A DNA stretch of 64,000 nt, taken from contig CM043958.1 in NCBI GenBank assembly GCA_014529385.2, forward strand, positions 77,648,169-77,712,168. Reading direction: 5' to 3'. The stretch's first letter is position 1. Each line of letters opens with the position of its first letter. Origin of the DNA: Adiantum capillus-veneris. Lineage: Eukaryota; Streptophyta; Polypodiopsida; Polypodiales; Pteridaceae. This document shows positions 49,087 to 59,778 of the stretch, in pieces. The notes below the pieces were generated by a model. That model did not search any database. It was not told the DNA's origin and worked only from the letters and a program-made list of their open reading frames with translations. A program made the translations under genes and the position numbers.

Positions 49087-52000
49087 GAGAACATGACAAT
49101 AGTTGAGGACCGGATTCATATGGAGCCGGTCCCCCCTCCAATAGGCATTTGTATCATAGTTTCTCCCATCAAGAGAGACTTGGTACAATACAATCTTTGT
49201 GTTCGTTGTAACCTAGGTGATGCAATGAAGATGGAAAGCTTCATGCATCACAAGCATAACATAAACTTTGTAGAAAGCATTAACTATCCCAAGCCTTAGT
49301 CCCAATACCTCAAACACCTTCGAAGGTGGAGAGAGCTAGCGGAGAATGAGGATAGGGAAGAGGAAGAAGAAACATTCCATAGGAGAAAGAAATAGTTCCT
49401 CACTTATCATTACTCTTCTTGCTAGCATACATAATAGCATAGTAATGAAGATGGCAAGCTTAAGCATTGAATCATGACTCTTGGTTGGATTTGCATTCCA
49501 TAGCCAAGAGTGTTGGTGTAGGCTTTCACTCTCACAAGCTTGGAGAAGGAGGTGGTGTTCCTCAACTTTCACCAAGAAAATAAGTGTGTGTGTGTGTGTG
49601 TAGTATATCCCCCTAGCACCCCCCCTCCTTGCTTTGGGCGAAATTTCTACATCCTGTCCCCCTCGCCAATCACATGCAGCATGCAGTCAAGTACATGGGT
49701 AGTCTTTTGACAAGTGTCCTCCTTACCCCTTAGAGAGAGAGAGAGAGCTTGAAAATATTTAGATATTTGTTGGATGGAAGTAGAAGCGCATTGGACCCCT
49801 CTTTAGCCCAACCAATAGCATTCAAGAACACCATGTGGTTAAGCTTAGCGAGAGTCTGACATGTGTCCCATGTGCTCTTTTAGAATTCCCCTAACTTTGA
49901 GATTTTTATGCATAGGAAGTTTCTCAAGCAACTTCCTCATTAAGTGTGTACGTTCTCTTTTGGACTCAAGCATCTTACCCCCCATGCATAGGAAGCTTCT
50001 CAAGCAACTTCCTCATTAAATGTGACAAGTACCTCAAGTACCTTAGTCATCAAGCATGACAAGCACCTTAGGTGGAGTTCTCATCTCAAGCACAGTCCTA
50101 GCTTGCTTAAGTTTAGGTCGGGTTCCCACCTCAAGCACAACCCTAGCTTGCTTAAGTTTAGGTCAGGTTCCCACCTCAACCACAGCCCTAGCTTGTTTAA
50201 GTTTAGGTCGGGTCCCACCTCAAGCTCAACCCTAGTTTGCTTAAGGTCAAAGGACTTTTAACATTAACCATTGGAGGTCTTTAATGAAGCTAACCCTAAG
50301 GTCTTTTAAGCATGACTCTTGGTTGGATTTGCATTCCATAGCCGAGAGTGTTGGTGTAGGCTTTCACTCTCACAAGCTTAGAGAAGGAGGTGGTGTTCCT
50401 CAACTTTCACCAAGTGAGAATGCCTTTGCAAATGAGTGTGTGTGTGTGGAGTATATCCCCCTAGCACCCCCCCCCCCCCCCCTTGCTTTGGGCAAAATTT
50501 CTACATCCTGCAAGCTCATTGGACCCCTCTCTCCCTAGCCAATCACATGGAGCATGTAGTCAAGTACATGGGTAGTCTTTTGACAAGTGTCCTCCTTACC
50601 CCTTAGAGAGAGAGAGAACTTGAAAATATCTAGATATTTGTTGGATGGAAGCAGAAACTCATTGGACCCTTCTTTAGCCCAGCCAATAGCATTCAAGCAC
50701 ACCATGTAGTTAAGCTTAGTGAGAGTCTGACATGTATCCCATGTGCTCTTTTAGAATTCCCCTAACTTTGAGATTTTTATGCATAGAAAGTTTCTCAAGA
50801 AACTTCCTCATTAAGTGTGTAGGTTCTCTTTTTGACTCAAGCATCTTACCCCCCATGCATAGGAAGCTTCTCAAGCAACTTCCTCATTAAATGTGACAAG
50901 TACCTCAAGTACCTTAGTCATCAAGCATGACAAGCAGCTTAGGTGGAGTTCCCACCTCAAGCACAGCCCTAGCTTGCTTAAGTTTAGGTCGGGTTCCCAC
51001 CTCAAGCACAGCCCTAGCTTGCTTAAGTTTAGGTCGGGTTCCCACCTCAAGCACAACCCTAGCTTGCTTAAGTTTAGGTCGGGTCTCCACCTCAAGCACA
51101 GCCCTAGCTTGCTTAAGTTTAGGTCCGGTCCCACCTTAAGCTTAGCCCTAGTTTGCTTAAGGTCAAAGGACTTTTAACACTAACCATTGGAGGTCTTTGA
51201 TGAAGCTAACCCTAAGGTCTTTTAAGCATGACTCTTGGTTGGATTTGCATTCCATAGCCAAGAGTGTTGGTGTAGGCTTTCACTCTCACAAGCTTGGAGA
51301 AGGAGGTGGTGTTCCTCAAATTTCACCAAGTGAGAATGCCTTTGCAAATGAGTGTGTGTGTGGAGTATATCCCCCTAGTACCCCCCCTCCTTGCTTTGGG
51401 CGAAATTTCTACATCCTGCAAGCTCATTGGACCCCTCTCCCCCTAGCCAATCACATGCAACATGCAGTCAAGTACATGGATAGTATTTTGACAAGTGTCC
51501 TCCTTACCCCTTAGAGAGAGAGAGAACTTGAAAATATCTAGATATTTTTTGGATGGAAGTAGAAGCTCATTGGACCCCTCTTTAGCCCAACCAATAGCAT
51601 TCAAGCACACCATGTGGTTAAGCTTAGTGAGAGTCTGACATGTGTCCCATGTGCTCTTTTAGAATTCCCCTAACTTTGAGATTTTATGCATGGAAAGTTT
51701 CTCAAGCAACTTCCTCATTAAGTGTGTAGGTTCTCTTTTTGACTCAAGCATCTTACCCCCCATGCATAGGAAGCTTCTCAAGCAACTTCCTCATTAAATG
51801 TGACAAGTACCTTAAGTACCTTAGTCATCAAGCATGACAAGCACCTTAGGTGGAGTTGCCACCTCAAGCACAGCCCTAGCTTTCTTAAGTTTAGGTCGGG
51901 TTCCCACCTCAAGCACAACCCTAGCTTGCTTAAGTTTAGGTCGCGTTCCCACCTCAAACACAACCCTAGCTTGCTTAAGGTTCCCACCTCAAGCACAGCC

Positions 52001-52317
52001 CTAGCTTGCTTAAGTTTAGGTCGGGTCCCACCTCAAGCTCAGCCCTAGTTTGCTTAAGGTCAAAGGACTTTTAACACTAACCATTGGAGGTCTTTAATGA
52101 AGCTAACCCCAAGGTCTTTTAAGCTTCATTAGTTAACCTTGCTCTTTGACATACCATCTGTCATTTGGGCCCCTTTACCATTGGCCCCTTGTTGAGATAG
52201 ATCCGTAAGCACATGTCTATATTCTAATCCTTGTTCACGTTTATTATCCCATATTAAATGATCTGTTTACTATGAGAAAATCATTTGGGTTGGTTAGATA
52301 TTAGATATTCAATGACA
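49010..52317 (-). repeat. Gypsy 3' LTR, truncated and internally triplicated
   Basis: Starts TGTCATTGAATATC on the minus strand at 52317, directly after the polypurine tract. It is related along its length to the reverse complement of the LTR at 57790-59364, and is cut off at about 49010 where similarity stops at GTTAACTAAT. The middle is present three times (see next entry), so it is about twice the length of its relative. A (GA)n tract lies at 49045-49083. Confidence 0.8.
49473..52121. repeat. Three tandem units of 0.84-0.92 kb with nested 45-bp minisatellite
   Basis: Units begin CATGACTCTTGGTTGGATTT at 49473, 50311 and 51227, each junction being GTCTTTTAAG/CATGACTC. Each unit contains a 45-bp minisatellite (GTTCCCACCTCAAGCACAGC...) in about 4, 5 and 4-5 copies at 50070-50240, 50945-51150 and 51850-52045. 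Open frames across it (repeats of SHLKHSPSLLKFRSG) are by-products of the 45-bp period being divisible by three. Confidence 0.9.
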
Positions 52318-52332
52318 TTACCCCTCTCTTGA
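52318..52332 (-). other. Polypurine tract of gypsy remnant
   Basis: Minus-strand AAGAGAGGGGTAA immediately before the LTR start TGTCAT. This is the second-strand primer site expected at this junction. Confidence 0.65.
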
Positions 52333-53170
52333 AATCATAGTCGTCCTTGACTATAAGGTAAAAGAGATAAAGTCATAGTCATTAGTCAATTGTTCTTAGC
52401 GGGCAGAGGATCCCTTTTTACCCTACGACATCATTCCAAGATGGATGACTAATCCATTTGGTGCTTGGGAGACATAGCTGTTGCAAGCGTGTCTGCTCTT
52501 TAGTCCATTTCATCCTCCCAAGTAGAGTGACAAATTCTACATGGTGTTTGAGAGACGTCGTCATCCCAAACATGATTCTTAGTATGCATACTACTTAAAT
52601 TTGTGCACAATAAAAAGAGAACTAGTCTTATATGACAAAAACATTTTTCATTTAAAATGCATTTTCATATGCTTACTCTAGTGCAACATTGTAAGCATTG
52701 ACAAGGTTCATATTATCCTTAAGCTAGGTTCTTTGCATCCATCTAGCATCTTTAAAAGAATAATTCTTAAACTTAATAAGATATCGTCAGATTATCTTAC
52801 CGTTTCTTAATACCTTGTCTTCATGTCATAGGATGGACTCAAATTGAAGTACTTCTTCTTAATCTTCGATTTTTGGAGGGTCTGCAACTATTGCTTCTTT
52901 TGATGGGGCTCCTTTGTAAGGCTTATGTAGGTTCTCATGGAAAACATTTTGCATGAGCCAAGAGTTGGGCAACTTCAATTGATAAGCCATCTCATTGACT
53001 GGCTTAAGAATTTTAAGGACCATAGTATCTTTTTGCTAGTTTAGTTTCATACTCTTGGTGGTCATTAGGACCTTGAGAAACTTTAGCAAGACCCAATCAT
53101 TTTCCTTAAAGGCTAAGACTCTTTTGTGCTTATTAGCAGCAACCCTTTTTGCCTTTCCTGTGAGATGGAT
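52333..53170 (-). pseudogene. Gypsy pol C-terminal: integrase tail and chromodomain
   Basis: Minus-strand reading with several stops. KHKRVLAFKENDWVLLK (about 53130) is the basic integrase C-terminal (GPY/F-type) region, followed by NEMAYQLKLPNSW and HENLHKPYKG. Then come ESIL, HEDKVLRNGKI, RYLIKFKNYSFKDARWMQ (about 52850-52730), a chromodomain of the chromovirus class. This lies directly upstream of the polypurine tract and LTR, so 49010-53170 is the 3' end of one gypsy element. It is cut off upstream at about 53200. Confidence 0.75.
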
Positions 53171-53223
53171 ATAACCCCTTTAATCTTTGGAAAAGATTCT
53201 TGTAGGTCTCAGCTATATTCATC

Positions 53224-53290
53224 AGTGACGTGCGTCAAGAGAAACAGGAGACATGCGTTTTAGAGGGATTCTCTCTTTCTCTTGTTCTCC
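53224..53290. repeat. Inverted repeat, left arm
   Basis: GACGTGCGTCAAGAG...GGAGACATGCGTTTTAGAGG...TTCTC, whose reverse complement is at about 56436-56512. Followed by a (CT)n tract at 53303-53345. Confidence 0.7.
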
Positions 53291-53296
53291 CTCCCT

Positions 53297-53347
<51 letters not shown>

Positions 53348-53349
53348 GA

Positions 53350-53731
53350 CGACCTGTGTGCCATGGGCAGACTACTCCTCCTCGCACAGTATGTGCAAGA
53401 GCTTGTGCACGGGTCGCAGTTGCTCTTTGTCTTTTCCCTGGCTGCTTTGGCAAGCCCGCAACTTCTGTCTTTGCAGGAGCAACTTGGCGAGCAAAGCAGT
53501 CACAGGAGTAGCTATGGCGAGCAGAGCTATCAGTGGTATGGGGCAACCTATGGACACAGAGGTGTCAGAGGGCAAGGAGTTGTACATGCCGATGGCAGAG
53601 GGGCAACAGGCTATGGGCACGGAGGCAGCAGAGGGTAAGGTCGATGCAGCCTGGAGCAGCAGACAGCGGGGGCCGAGTGTGCCCGAGCGGGGGGTCTGTG
53701 TCCATGGAAACTGTCGGCTACAGAGAGGAAG
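53350..53731. other. GC-rich unassigned segment
   Basis: About 55-60 percent GC by eye, against an AT-rich background. Open in several frames on both strands, with no recognisable motif. Could be exonic sequence captured by an element. I do not call a gene. Confidence 0.3.
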
Positions 53732-53787
53732 CATTAATTTGTTACATACCGTGAGAGGAATCTCTCACGGTATCTAACAAATTAATG
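53732..53787. repeat. Near-perfect palindrome
   Basis: Arms of 26 bases (CATTAATTTGTTACATACCG... against its complement) with one mismatch and a 4-base loop. The inner part starts TGTTA and ends TAACA. Confidence 0.9.
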
Positions 53788-53789
53788 TT

Positions 53790-54384
53790 TTTTGACCCAT
53801 TTAGTGAGAGCAATTATAAATTTTGTTTTAAATGGAGTCTATGGATAGCTCCCTTTTTAACCCAAAGTGGATTGTATCTACTTTTATCTCGACTTTTTCA
53901 TCTATAAATAGAATACATGCAGAAGAAGGAAGCTCACTTCTACATGGGGGGAGATTGTACCCAGCTGCTTAACACTCTTCTCATGTCTCCTCTACCTCGT
54001 TTGCGTGCATGCATAGCACTCTAACATTATGGGTGTACATGTCTGCTTGTCCTCTACTCTCTCTTTGTGTGTGCTTTTCTCATTATTGTGTAGGCATTGC
54101 ACTTTTTGGTTGTTGCACGGTTATGAGAGCCAAAAAACTATGCTCTTGGGAATACAACAATTGTGGTTACGGAGATCTTCACATATAAGAATTAGAGCTA
54201 AGTCCTGTGTTTCTGCCTTCTTATTAAATTTTTTATAAAAATGTTAATTACATGTGCTTTTGCTCAAGTCTTTCTCTCGTGGCTATTGAGGATAGCACCG
54301 CTTGTAGATAAGGTGCTACTATGTAGAAGAAAAGATTGTGTTGTAGTTTCCTTCAAGTTGAAGCAGGTCAAGAATATGTATGCA

Positions 54385-54415
<31 letters not shown>

Positions 54416-56430
54416 ATCTATATATGTATATACATATACATATATGTATGTATGTGTACGTACGTATGTAAATACATATAAGAGGAGGAGGAGGAAGAAG
54501 AAGTGGTTGTAGTTTTATCAGCATTTAAAAAAACTCTAGGCACATCTCGCTTCAAAAGGTTGGTGGTGGTGTGAAAACACCAACATCACAATATTGTAGG
54601 GTCTCAACTAATGTTCGCCATGACCTTCAGCATGGCCAACAACTACGTCATGCTCTCATCCGCACGTGATGAATGCAGTCCAAATGCATAGAAAGGTTGC
54701 GAGAGGTGAGCGTATAGTGCATGTGTATATATATCTCAAACATCTAGTATGGGTGCTAATATATCATGTAGATAGTTGAGATAAGGGACTCGAGAGTATA
54801 AAGTAGCAGCCTCTAGAGCAAGGCCTTTCATTGCTGTCTGCAACACATGAAATACAACAAAAAACTAATGCACGTACAATAGCTACCAAGACATAGCCAT
54901 ATAGTGGGCATGGTTGCCATATATCACATGACATGATGAGTTTGCACTATGCCTACAACAGACATGTATGCATCCAGACCTCTATATGTATGTGTTTTCT
55001 TGGACAACAAAACTAGACTACGGAGAGGGGCACGACTTGCGTTTCTTATAATGTCTAGAGAGACATGGAATTGACTCTCCACCATACTTTTGTATGGCTA
55101 TTTGGTTTGTAGTTTGTGTCATATATTCATCACATGGTTTGTTTGTAGCTTAGCAAACAAGCGACTGTGGATCAGATGACGGTAGCAACTAGCAAGCAAT
55201 TAGCAAGAAGCCTAGATTTGCTAATGTACCAGCTCGCCTAGGCGTTGCACTAGGGTTCAATAAAAGCCACTACCTTGCCTGCAGCCAATCATACTTGAGC
55301 TTCTATCTTTATTGATTCTCCTCGTGATGACGTGTTGGGTTCTGAGTAGCTGATAGCTCTGAGAAATCCATGTGCTGAGGTGTCGTGCATCTAACACACC
55401 ACCTAGATTCTGGCTCAGTGCAGAATGTCCGATCAGTTCCAAATGCTGATGTGTCAACCTGGTGTGGAGCTTACTCATTGCTTTCAAGCTCTGCAAATTC
55501 TATGTGCTGAGGTGTTAGTGATCCAACAACTGCAACCCAACATTCGTGCTAGTAATGCAGAGTAGATGGAGGGCTATGATTGCATGCCCCGCGACCTTGG
55601 ACCTTGACGGTGGGTGTAGGCACAAGAGAGCCATGGAGTGAAGAAGGGAGATCAGATTATGCAATTTTCCTAGAATCTTCTCCAATTAGACCGTGTGTTA
55701 CCTTATATATGAAGGGATAGTTTCCATGAGGGATCACTCCCAACAACCCTCCCCTTGAACCCTTAATGGAGGTTTTGCTATAGCAGCCATTTTCCAATGT
55801 ACCAAGAGCAAGGGAAAGAGAGAGAGAGAGGGTCGCTTGTGCATCTAGGCTGCCCACACCAGAGCCGTTTATTATTTCGTAGAGGCCCCAGAGAGTGGAG
55901 GACCTACACGCCATCCTGACGCACAACCTATCGCCTGCAATGGACTATCAGAGAATACAACTCTCCTTTACAGCAAGCTCAAGCTGACACCAACTATTGA
56001 CTTCAACCAACGTAGGAGCAAGACCTACACATGAGGATGGAAATAAACCTGACATGAGACCTGAGCTGGGCCATAGAGGCTGCATCGCGATGGCAATATA
56101 GGCTTCTTTCTCTGACACCACATGGCAGAATCACTCCCATGCAGCCTTTAGTCTTTCTAAAGAACCCTGTTGCACCGAACTCTCGGTTTTTAGGTCAAAA
56201 TTTGAAGCTTCTGCTAAGAATTACACTAAAACTTTTGTAAATTTCCCGGCTCTTTTAAAGGCAAGCTCAAACTTTAACCAGGATTTTACAATTTCAATCG
56301 GTTTAAATACACTAGACCTCGATCTTTTTCTAACACTACCCTGGCTTGCAACCACCTCTCCATGCTTGCAGGCCTGCAGGGCGCGCGCGCGCACACACAC
56401 ACACATACACACAAAGAGAGAGACGAAGAG
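53790..56430. other. Spacer with LTR-like remnants
   Basis: No gene found. A (GT)n tract lies at 54389-54416. On the minus strand GGTTCAAGGGGAGGGTTGTTGGGAG near 55740-55765 looks like a polypurine tract and LTR start, with CATATATAAGG near 55705 as a possible TATA box. This would be a decayed LTR running down towards 55250. Confidence 0.3.
53903..53911 (+). promoter_or_regulatory. TATA-like box (TATAAATAG)
   Basis: TATAAATAG about 30 bases before a CA-rich GAATACATGCAG and a GGGGGGAGATTGTAC phrase. The setting resembles an LTR U3/R region more than a host gene. No gene follows. Confidence 0.35.
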
Positions 56431-56435
56431 GTAGA

Positions 56436-56512
56436 ACAAGAGAAAGAGAAAAAGAGAATCCCTCTAAAACGCATGTCTCCTGCTGCTCTTGACGCACGTC
56501 ACCTCTCTCCTG
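56436..56512. repeat. Inverted repeat, right arm
   Basis: Reverse complement of 53224-53290 with a few differences (CTGCTGCTCTTGACGCACGTCACC against GTGACGTGCGTCAAGAGAAACAG). The two arms enclose about 3.1 kb. Confidence 0.7.
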
Positions 56513-56546
56513 CAGTGCGGACACAGATCCAAGCCTCACGATGGAC

Positions 56547-56586
<40 letters not shown>

Positions 56587-56611
56587 CCCAATATTTTGTC
56601 ATAAACTTACA

Positions 56612-56998
56612 AGGTTATTTTGGGAATTTTTGAAATTTGAGAGATATTCGATGGACAAAGAGAGAGAGAGAGAGAGAGAGAGGATATTTTGTCATAAACT
56701 CTGTTATTTTGGGAATTTTTGAAATTTGAGAGATATTTTGGCAATTTCCCATTCCTGCACGTGGAAAGTCCTTTTCTTTTGTCTTTTTCCTCTATGGCCT
56801 TTTCAAGTGAGGTATCTTGCTTGATTCCCTTTAATAAGACATGAGTGCTTATTTTGGGAATTTTTGAAATTTGAGAGATATTTTGGTAATTTTTCCATGC
56901 CTGCACGTGGAAAGTCCTTTTCTTTTGTCTTTTTCCTCTTTTGCCTTTACAAGTGAGGTATCTTGCTTGATTCCCCTTAATTAGACATGCGTGCCAAC
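56612..56998. repeat. Tandem repeats of about 147 bp
   Basis: Units start TTATTTTGGGAATTTTTGAAATTTGAGAGATA at 56612 (partial), 56703 and 56849. The two full units share the CACGTGGAAAGTCC and GAGGTATCTTGCTTGATTCC phrases. (GA)n tracts at 56548-56584 and 56659-56683. Confidence 0.85.
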
Positions 56999-57404
56999 CT
57001 TACTTACTTACTCGGTGGGTCGAATTGACATTTCATTAATTAATTACATGGCCACATTCCTCGGCCACGCTTCCTAAAAGCAAAACACTTGACCTACAAC
57101 TGTTCCCACGTAGCAAGGACGTAGTCACCGCACTTCTCCCTGGCCTGCAACGCCCGCCCTCCCACGCAGCAAGGACGCAGTGATCTGCATCTGATCACAC
57201 GTTGTGTGCTCTATCTCGCGTGCATCCCATTGGTCTTGCTCTACCTGCAACCCATTCACGGCCGCTCATCTCCACCTCATCGGGATCAGCTATGCATCGA
57301 GCCGATACCTTCAAGTCCCCTACTGACGGACTGATACACACACACAGAGTTTGCAGCAGGACTCATTCTCTGCAATCTTCAAAGGCAAACCAGGCCAGAA
57401 CTCA

Positions 57405-57467
<63 letters not shown>

Positions 57468-57515
57468 TCTGTGCTGCGTTTGTCTTCACGAGAGAGAGAG
57501 ACACAAAGGGAAAAG

Positions 57516-57546
<31 letters not shown>

Positions 57547-57789
57547 CCTTGTCTTCCGAACGCATGTCTCCTTGCTCGCGGGACAGTTGCCCCCCTGCAC
57601 CGCTCTCTCTTCTCTCTCCCTTTCTCTCCTCCACATGCTGGCTCCACGGTTTTTCTCCCGAACGCATTACAACATCTACCCAGATTCGACTTAATTTGAC
57701 CTGCTGCCAAAATCGCGGCTACATACTTACTTACTCGGTCCCTTGTCATTAGACCGAATCTCACTAGATACCCTTGAGCTGTTATATTT
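56999..57789. other. Spacer with (AC)n and (GA)n tracts
   Basis: (AC)n at 57405-57465 and (GA)n at 57513-57542. The phrase CCCACGTAGCAAGGACG is duplicated near 57107 and 57163. No gene recognised. Confidence 0.5.
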
Positions 57790-59364
57790 TGTCATAAAAT
57801 CTAATATCTAACCAACCCAAATGATTTTCTCATATTAAATTGATCACTTAATGTGGGAGAATAAACGGGAACAAGTGTTAAGATATAGATATGTGCTTAT
57901 AGATCTATCTCAACACGGGGCCAATAGTAAAGGGGCCCAAATGGGAGATGGTCTATCAAGAGCAAGGCTAACCAATGGAGCATAAGACCTTAGGGTTAGC
58001 TTCATTGAAGACCTCCAATAATGTGTGTAAAAGTCCTTTGACCTTAGGTAAGCTAGGGCTGAGCTTGAGGTGGGAAACCGGCCCAAGCTCGAGGTGTTTG
58101 TCCTGCTTGAGGTGCTTGTCGTGCTTGAGGTGTTTGTCCTGCTTGAGGTGCTTGATTAAGGTGCTTGAGGTGCCTTGACATGCTTGCCTGAGATGCTTGT
58201 GGGAATACCCCCTAGTCCAAGTGCTTTGTCATGCTTGATGACTAAGGTGCTTGAGCTCCTAAAGTCAAAAGCATCCCTACAAGAGGGGGGACGAGCCCTT
58301 TTCCTAGGGATTAGAGAGAGAACACACACTCACACTCACAAGGGAAGCCCCAGCTTGAAGAGGCAGCAAGGACACTTGTCAAGTTCCTCCTCATGTTGCC
58401 CTCATGGTGTGCCTGAAGCCTATTGGTTGGCCACCCAAGGGGTCCAATGATAATTTAGGATATTTAATTAATTGATTTTGCATTTATCAAGTCCTCTCTC
58501 TCAAAGGGGAAAGGGGGACACTTGTCCCAAGGCTACCCATGTTGCTTGTAATGGCTCCTGCTTGTGATTGGCTAGACCTGGAGGGGTCCAATGAGCTTCA
58601 AGCATGAGCTACAAGGGGAGGTCGACCCAAGCAAGCTAGGGGGGTGCTTAGGGGGTATACTCACCCACACACACTCACAAACACTCTCATTGTGTACTAT
58701 GCAAAGTGCAAGAACTCCCTCTCCTTCTCCAAGCAAGTAGAGGTTGAGAGCCTACACCAACACTCTTGGCTATGGAGTGCGAATCCATCCAAGAGCCATG
58801 CTTCAATGATTGAGCTTGCCATCTATTTCTTCTTCATTACTATGCTATTATGTATGCTAGCACAAGAGTTATGATAAGTGAGGAACTAGCTCTTTCTCGT
58901 ATGAAATGTTTCTTCTTCCTCTTCCCCACCCTCATTCCCTGCTAGCTCTCTCCACCTTCGAAGGTGTTTGAGGTCTTGGGACTGAGGCTTGGTATAGTTA
59001 AAGCTTTCTTCAAGTTTAGGTTATGCTATGATGGTGATGCATGAAGATTTCCATCTTCATTGCTTCACCTAGGTCACAAGGAACACAAAGAATGTATTGT
59101 AACAAGTCTCTCTTTATGGGAGAAATCATAATACAAATGCCTATTGGAGGGGGGACCGGCTCCACATAAATCCGGTCCTCAACTGTTGTCATGTTCTCTA
59201 AATTCTCTCTCTTGCAAAAGTATTGTCTATGCCAAGTTAACTAATTGCTATGATTATGTTGCTATCTTCAATTATGTCAACCCGCTATGCTCACAAAATC
59301 ATTTCTTAAAAGTACTCTCATTAAATTCCGCTACTCTCAAATTGAATAGGCAAATTCCATTACA
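57790..59364 (+). repeat. Gypsy 5' LTR
   Basis: TG...CA ends. Start defined by similarity with the LTR that follows the polypurine tract at 52318; end defined by the primer-binding site. Contains a degenerate GCTTGAGGTGCTTGTC array at 58060-58200, the counterpart of the 45-bp minisatellite in the triplicated relative. Confidence 0.8.
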
Positions 59365-59778
59365 TTGGTATCAGAGCATTTGGTTTCTCTTTTCTTGCTT
59401 AAGAAGAGAGGTCCTTAAGTAGCCTATAAATGGTTGATGTTGTTAATTATAATAGAGTAAGTGGAACTGGGATCTAATATCGATTTTGTTAAGCCCACTA
59501 TGTGGGGGATGGTGCACACCTCGGGAGCTTTGGACTTAATAATGGAGTCTTTTTGGACTTGCCTACGGCTTTACCATTATTGAGCCATAAGAAGTCCGAA
59601 AGGAGCTAGCCCTTGGCAACTCTGCTATGTTAGACCTACTCCTCTACTCTCTATAATTAACCACTTTGAGCCGTGGGTGTAGATACTTAAGAGCCGATTT
59701 TCAAAGGCTAAGAGGAGTGGCAACTAAGGTTTTGTATTGCCAAAGCATACACTAAGTATAAACATAAATTTTGTTAAC
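59365..59778 (+). other. Gypsy leader
   Basis: About 410 bases between the primer-binding site and the gag ATG; expected to hold packaging signals. None identifiable by eye. Confidence 0.5.
59366..59378 (+). other. Gypsy primer-binding site
   Basis: TGGTATCAGAGC directly after the LTR end; complementary to the initiator tRNA-Met 3' end. Confidence 0.9.

Noticed and set aside
50022-51177. Frames with repeated SHLKHSPSLLKFRSG units, looking like a tandem-repeat protein
   Set aside because: The 45-bp DNA period keeps all frames open on both strands; the sequence is part of an LTR.
50070-52045. Regular 45-bp repeats as a possible CRISPR array
   Set aside because: No spacers between units; a head-to-tail minisatellite in a eukaryotic LTR.
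53253-53777. 174-codon plus-strand frame
   Set aside because: Begins in a (CT)n tract, overlaps long frames on both strands, shows no motif and ends inside the palindrome at 53732.
55257-55496. 79-codon minus frame as a gene
   Set aside because: Contains an internal repeat (ATGTGCTGAGGTGT twice) and lies where an LTR is suspected; no protein motif.
57202-57699. 165-codon frame across (AC)n and (GA)n
   Set aside because: Low-complexity translation with equally long frames on the opposite strand; no domain.
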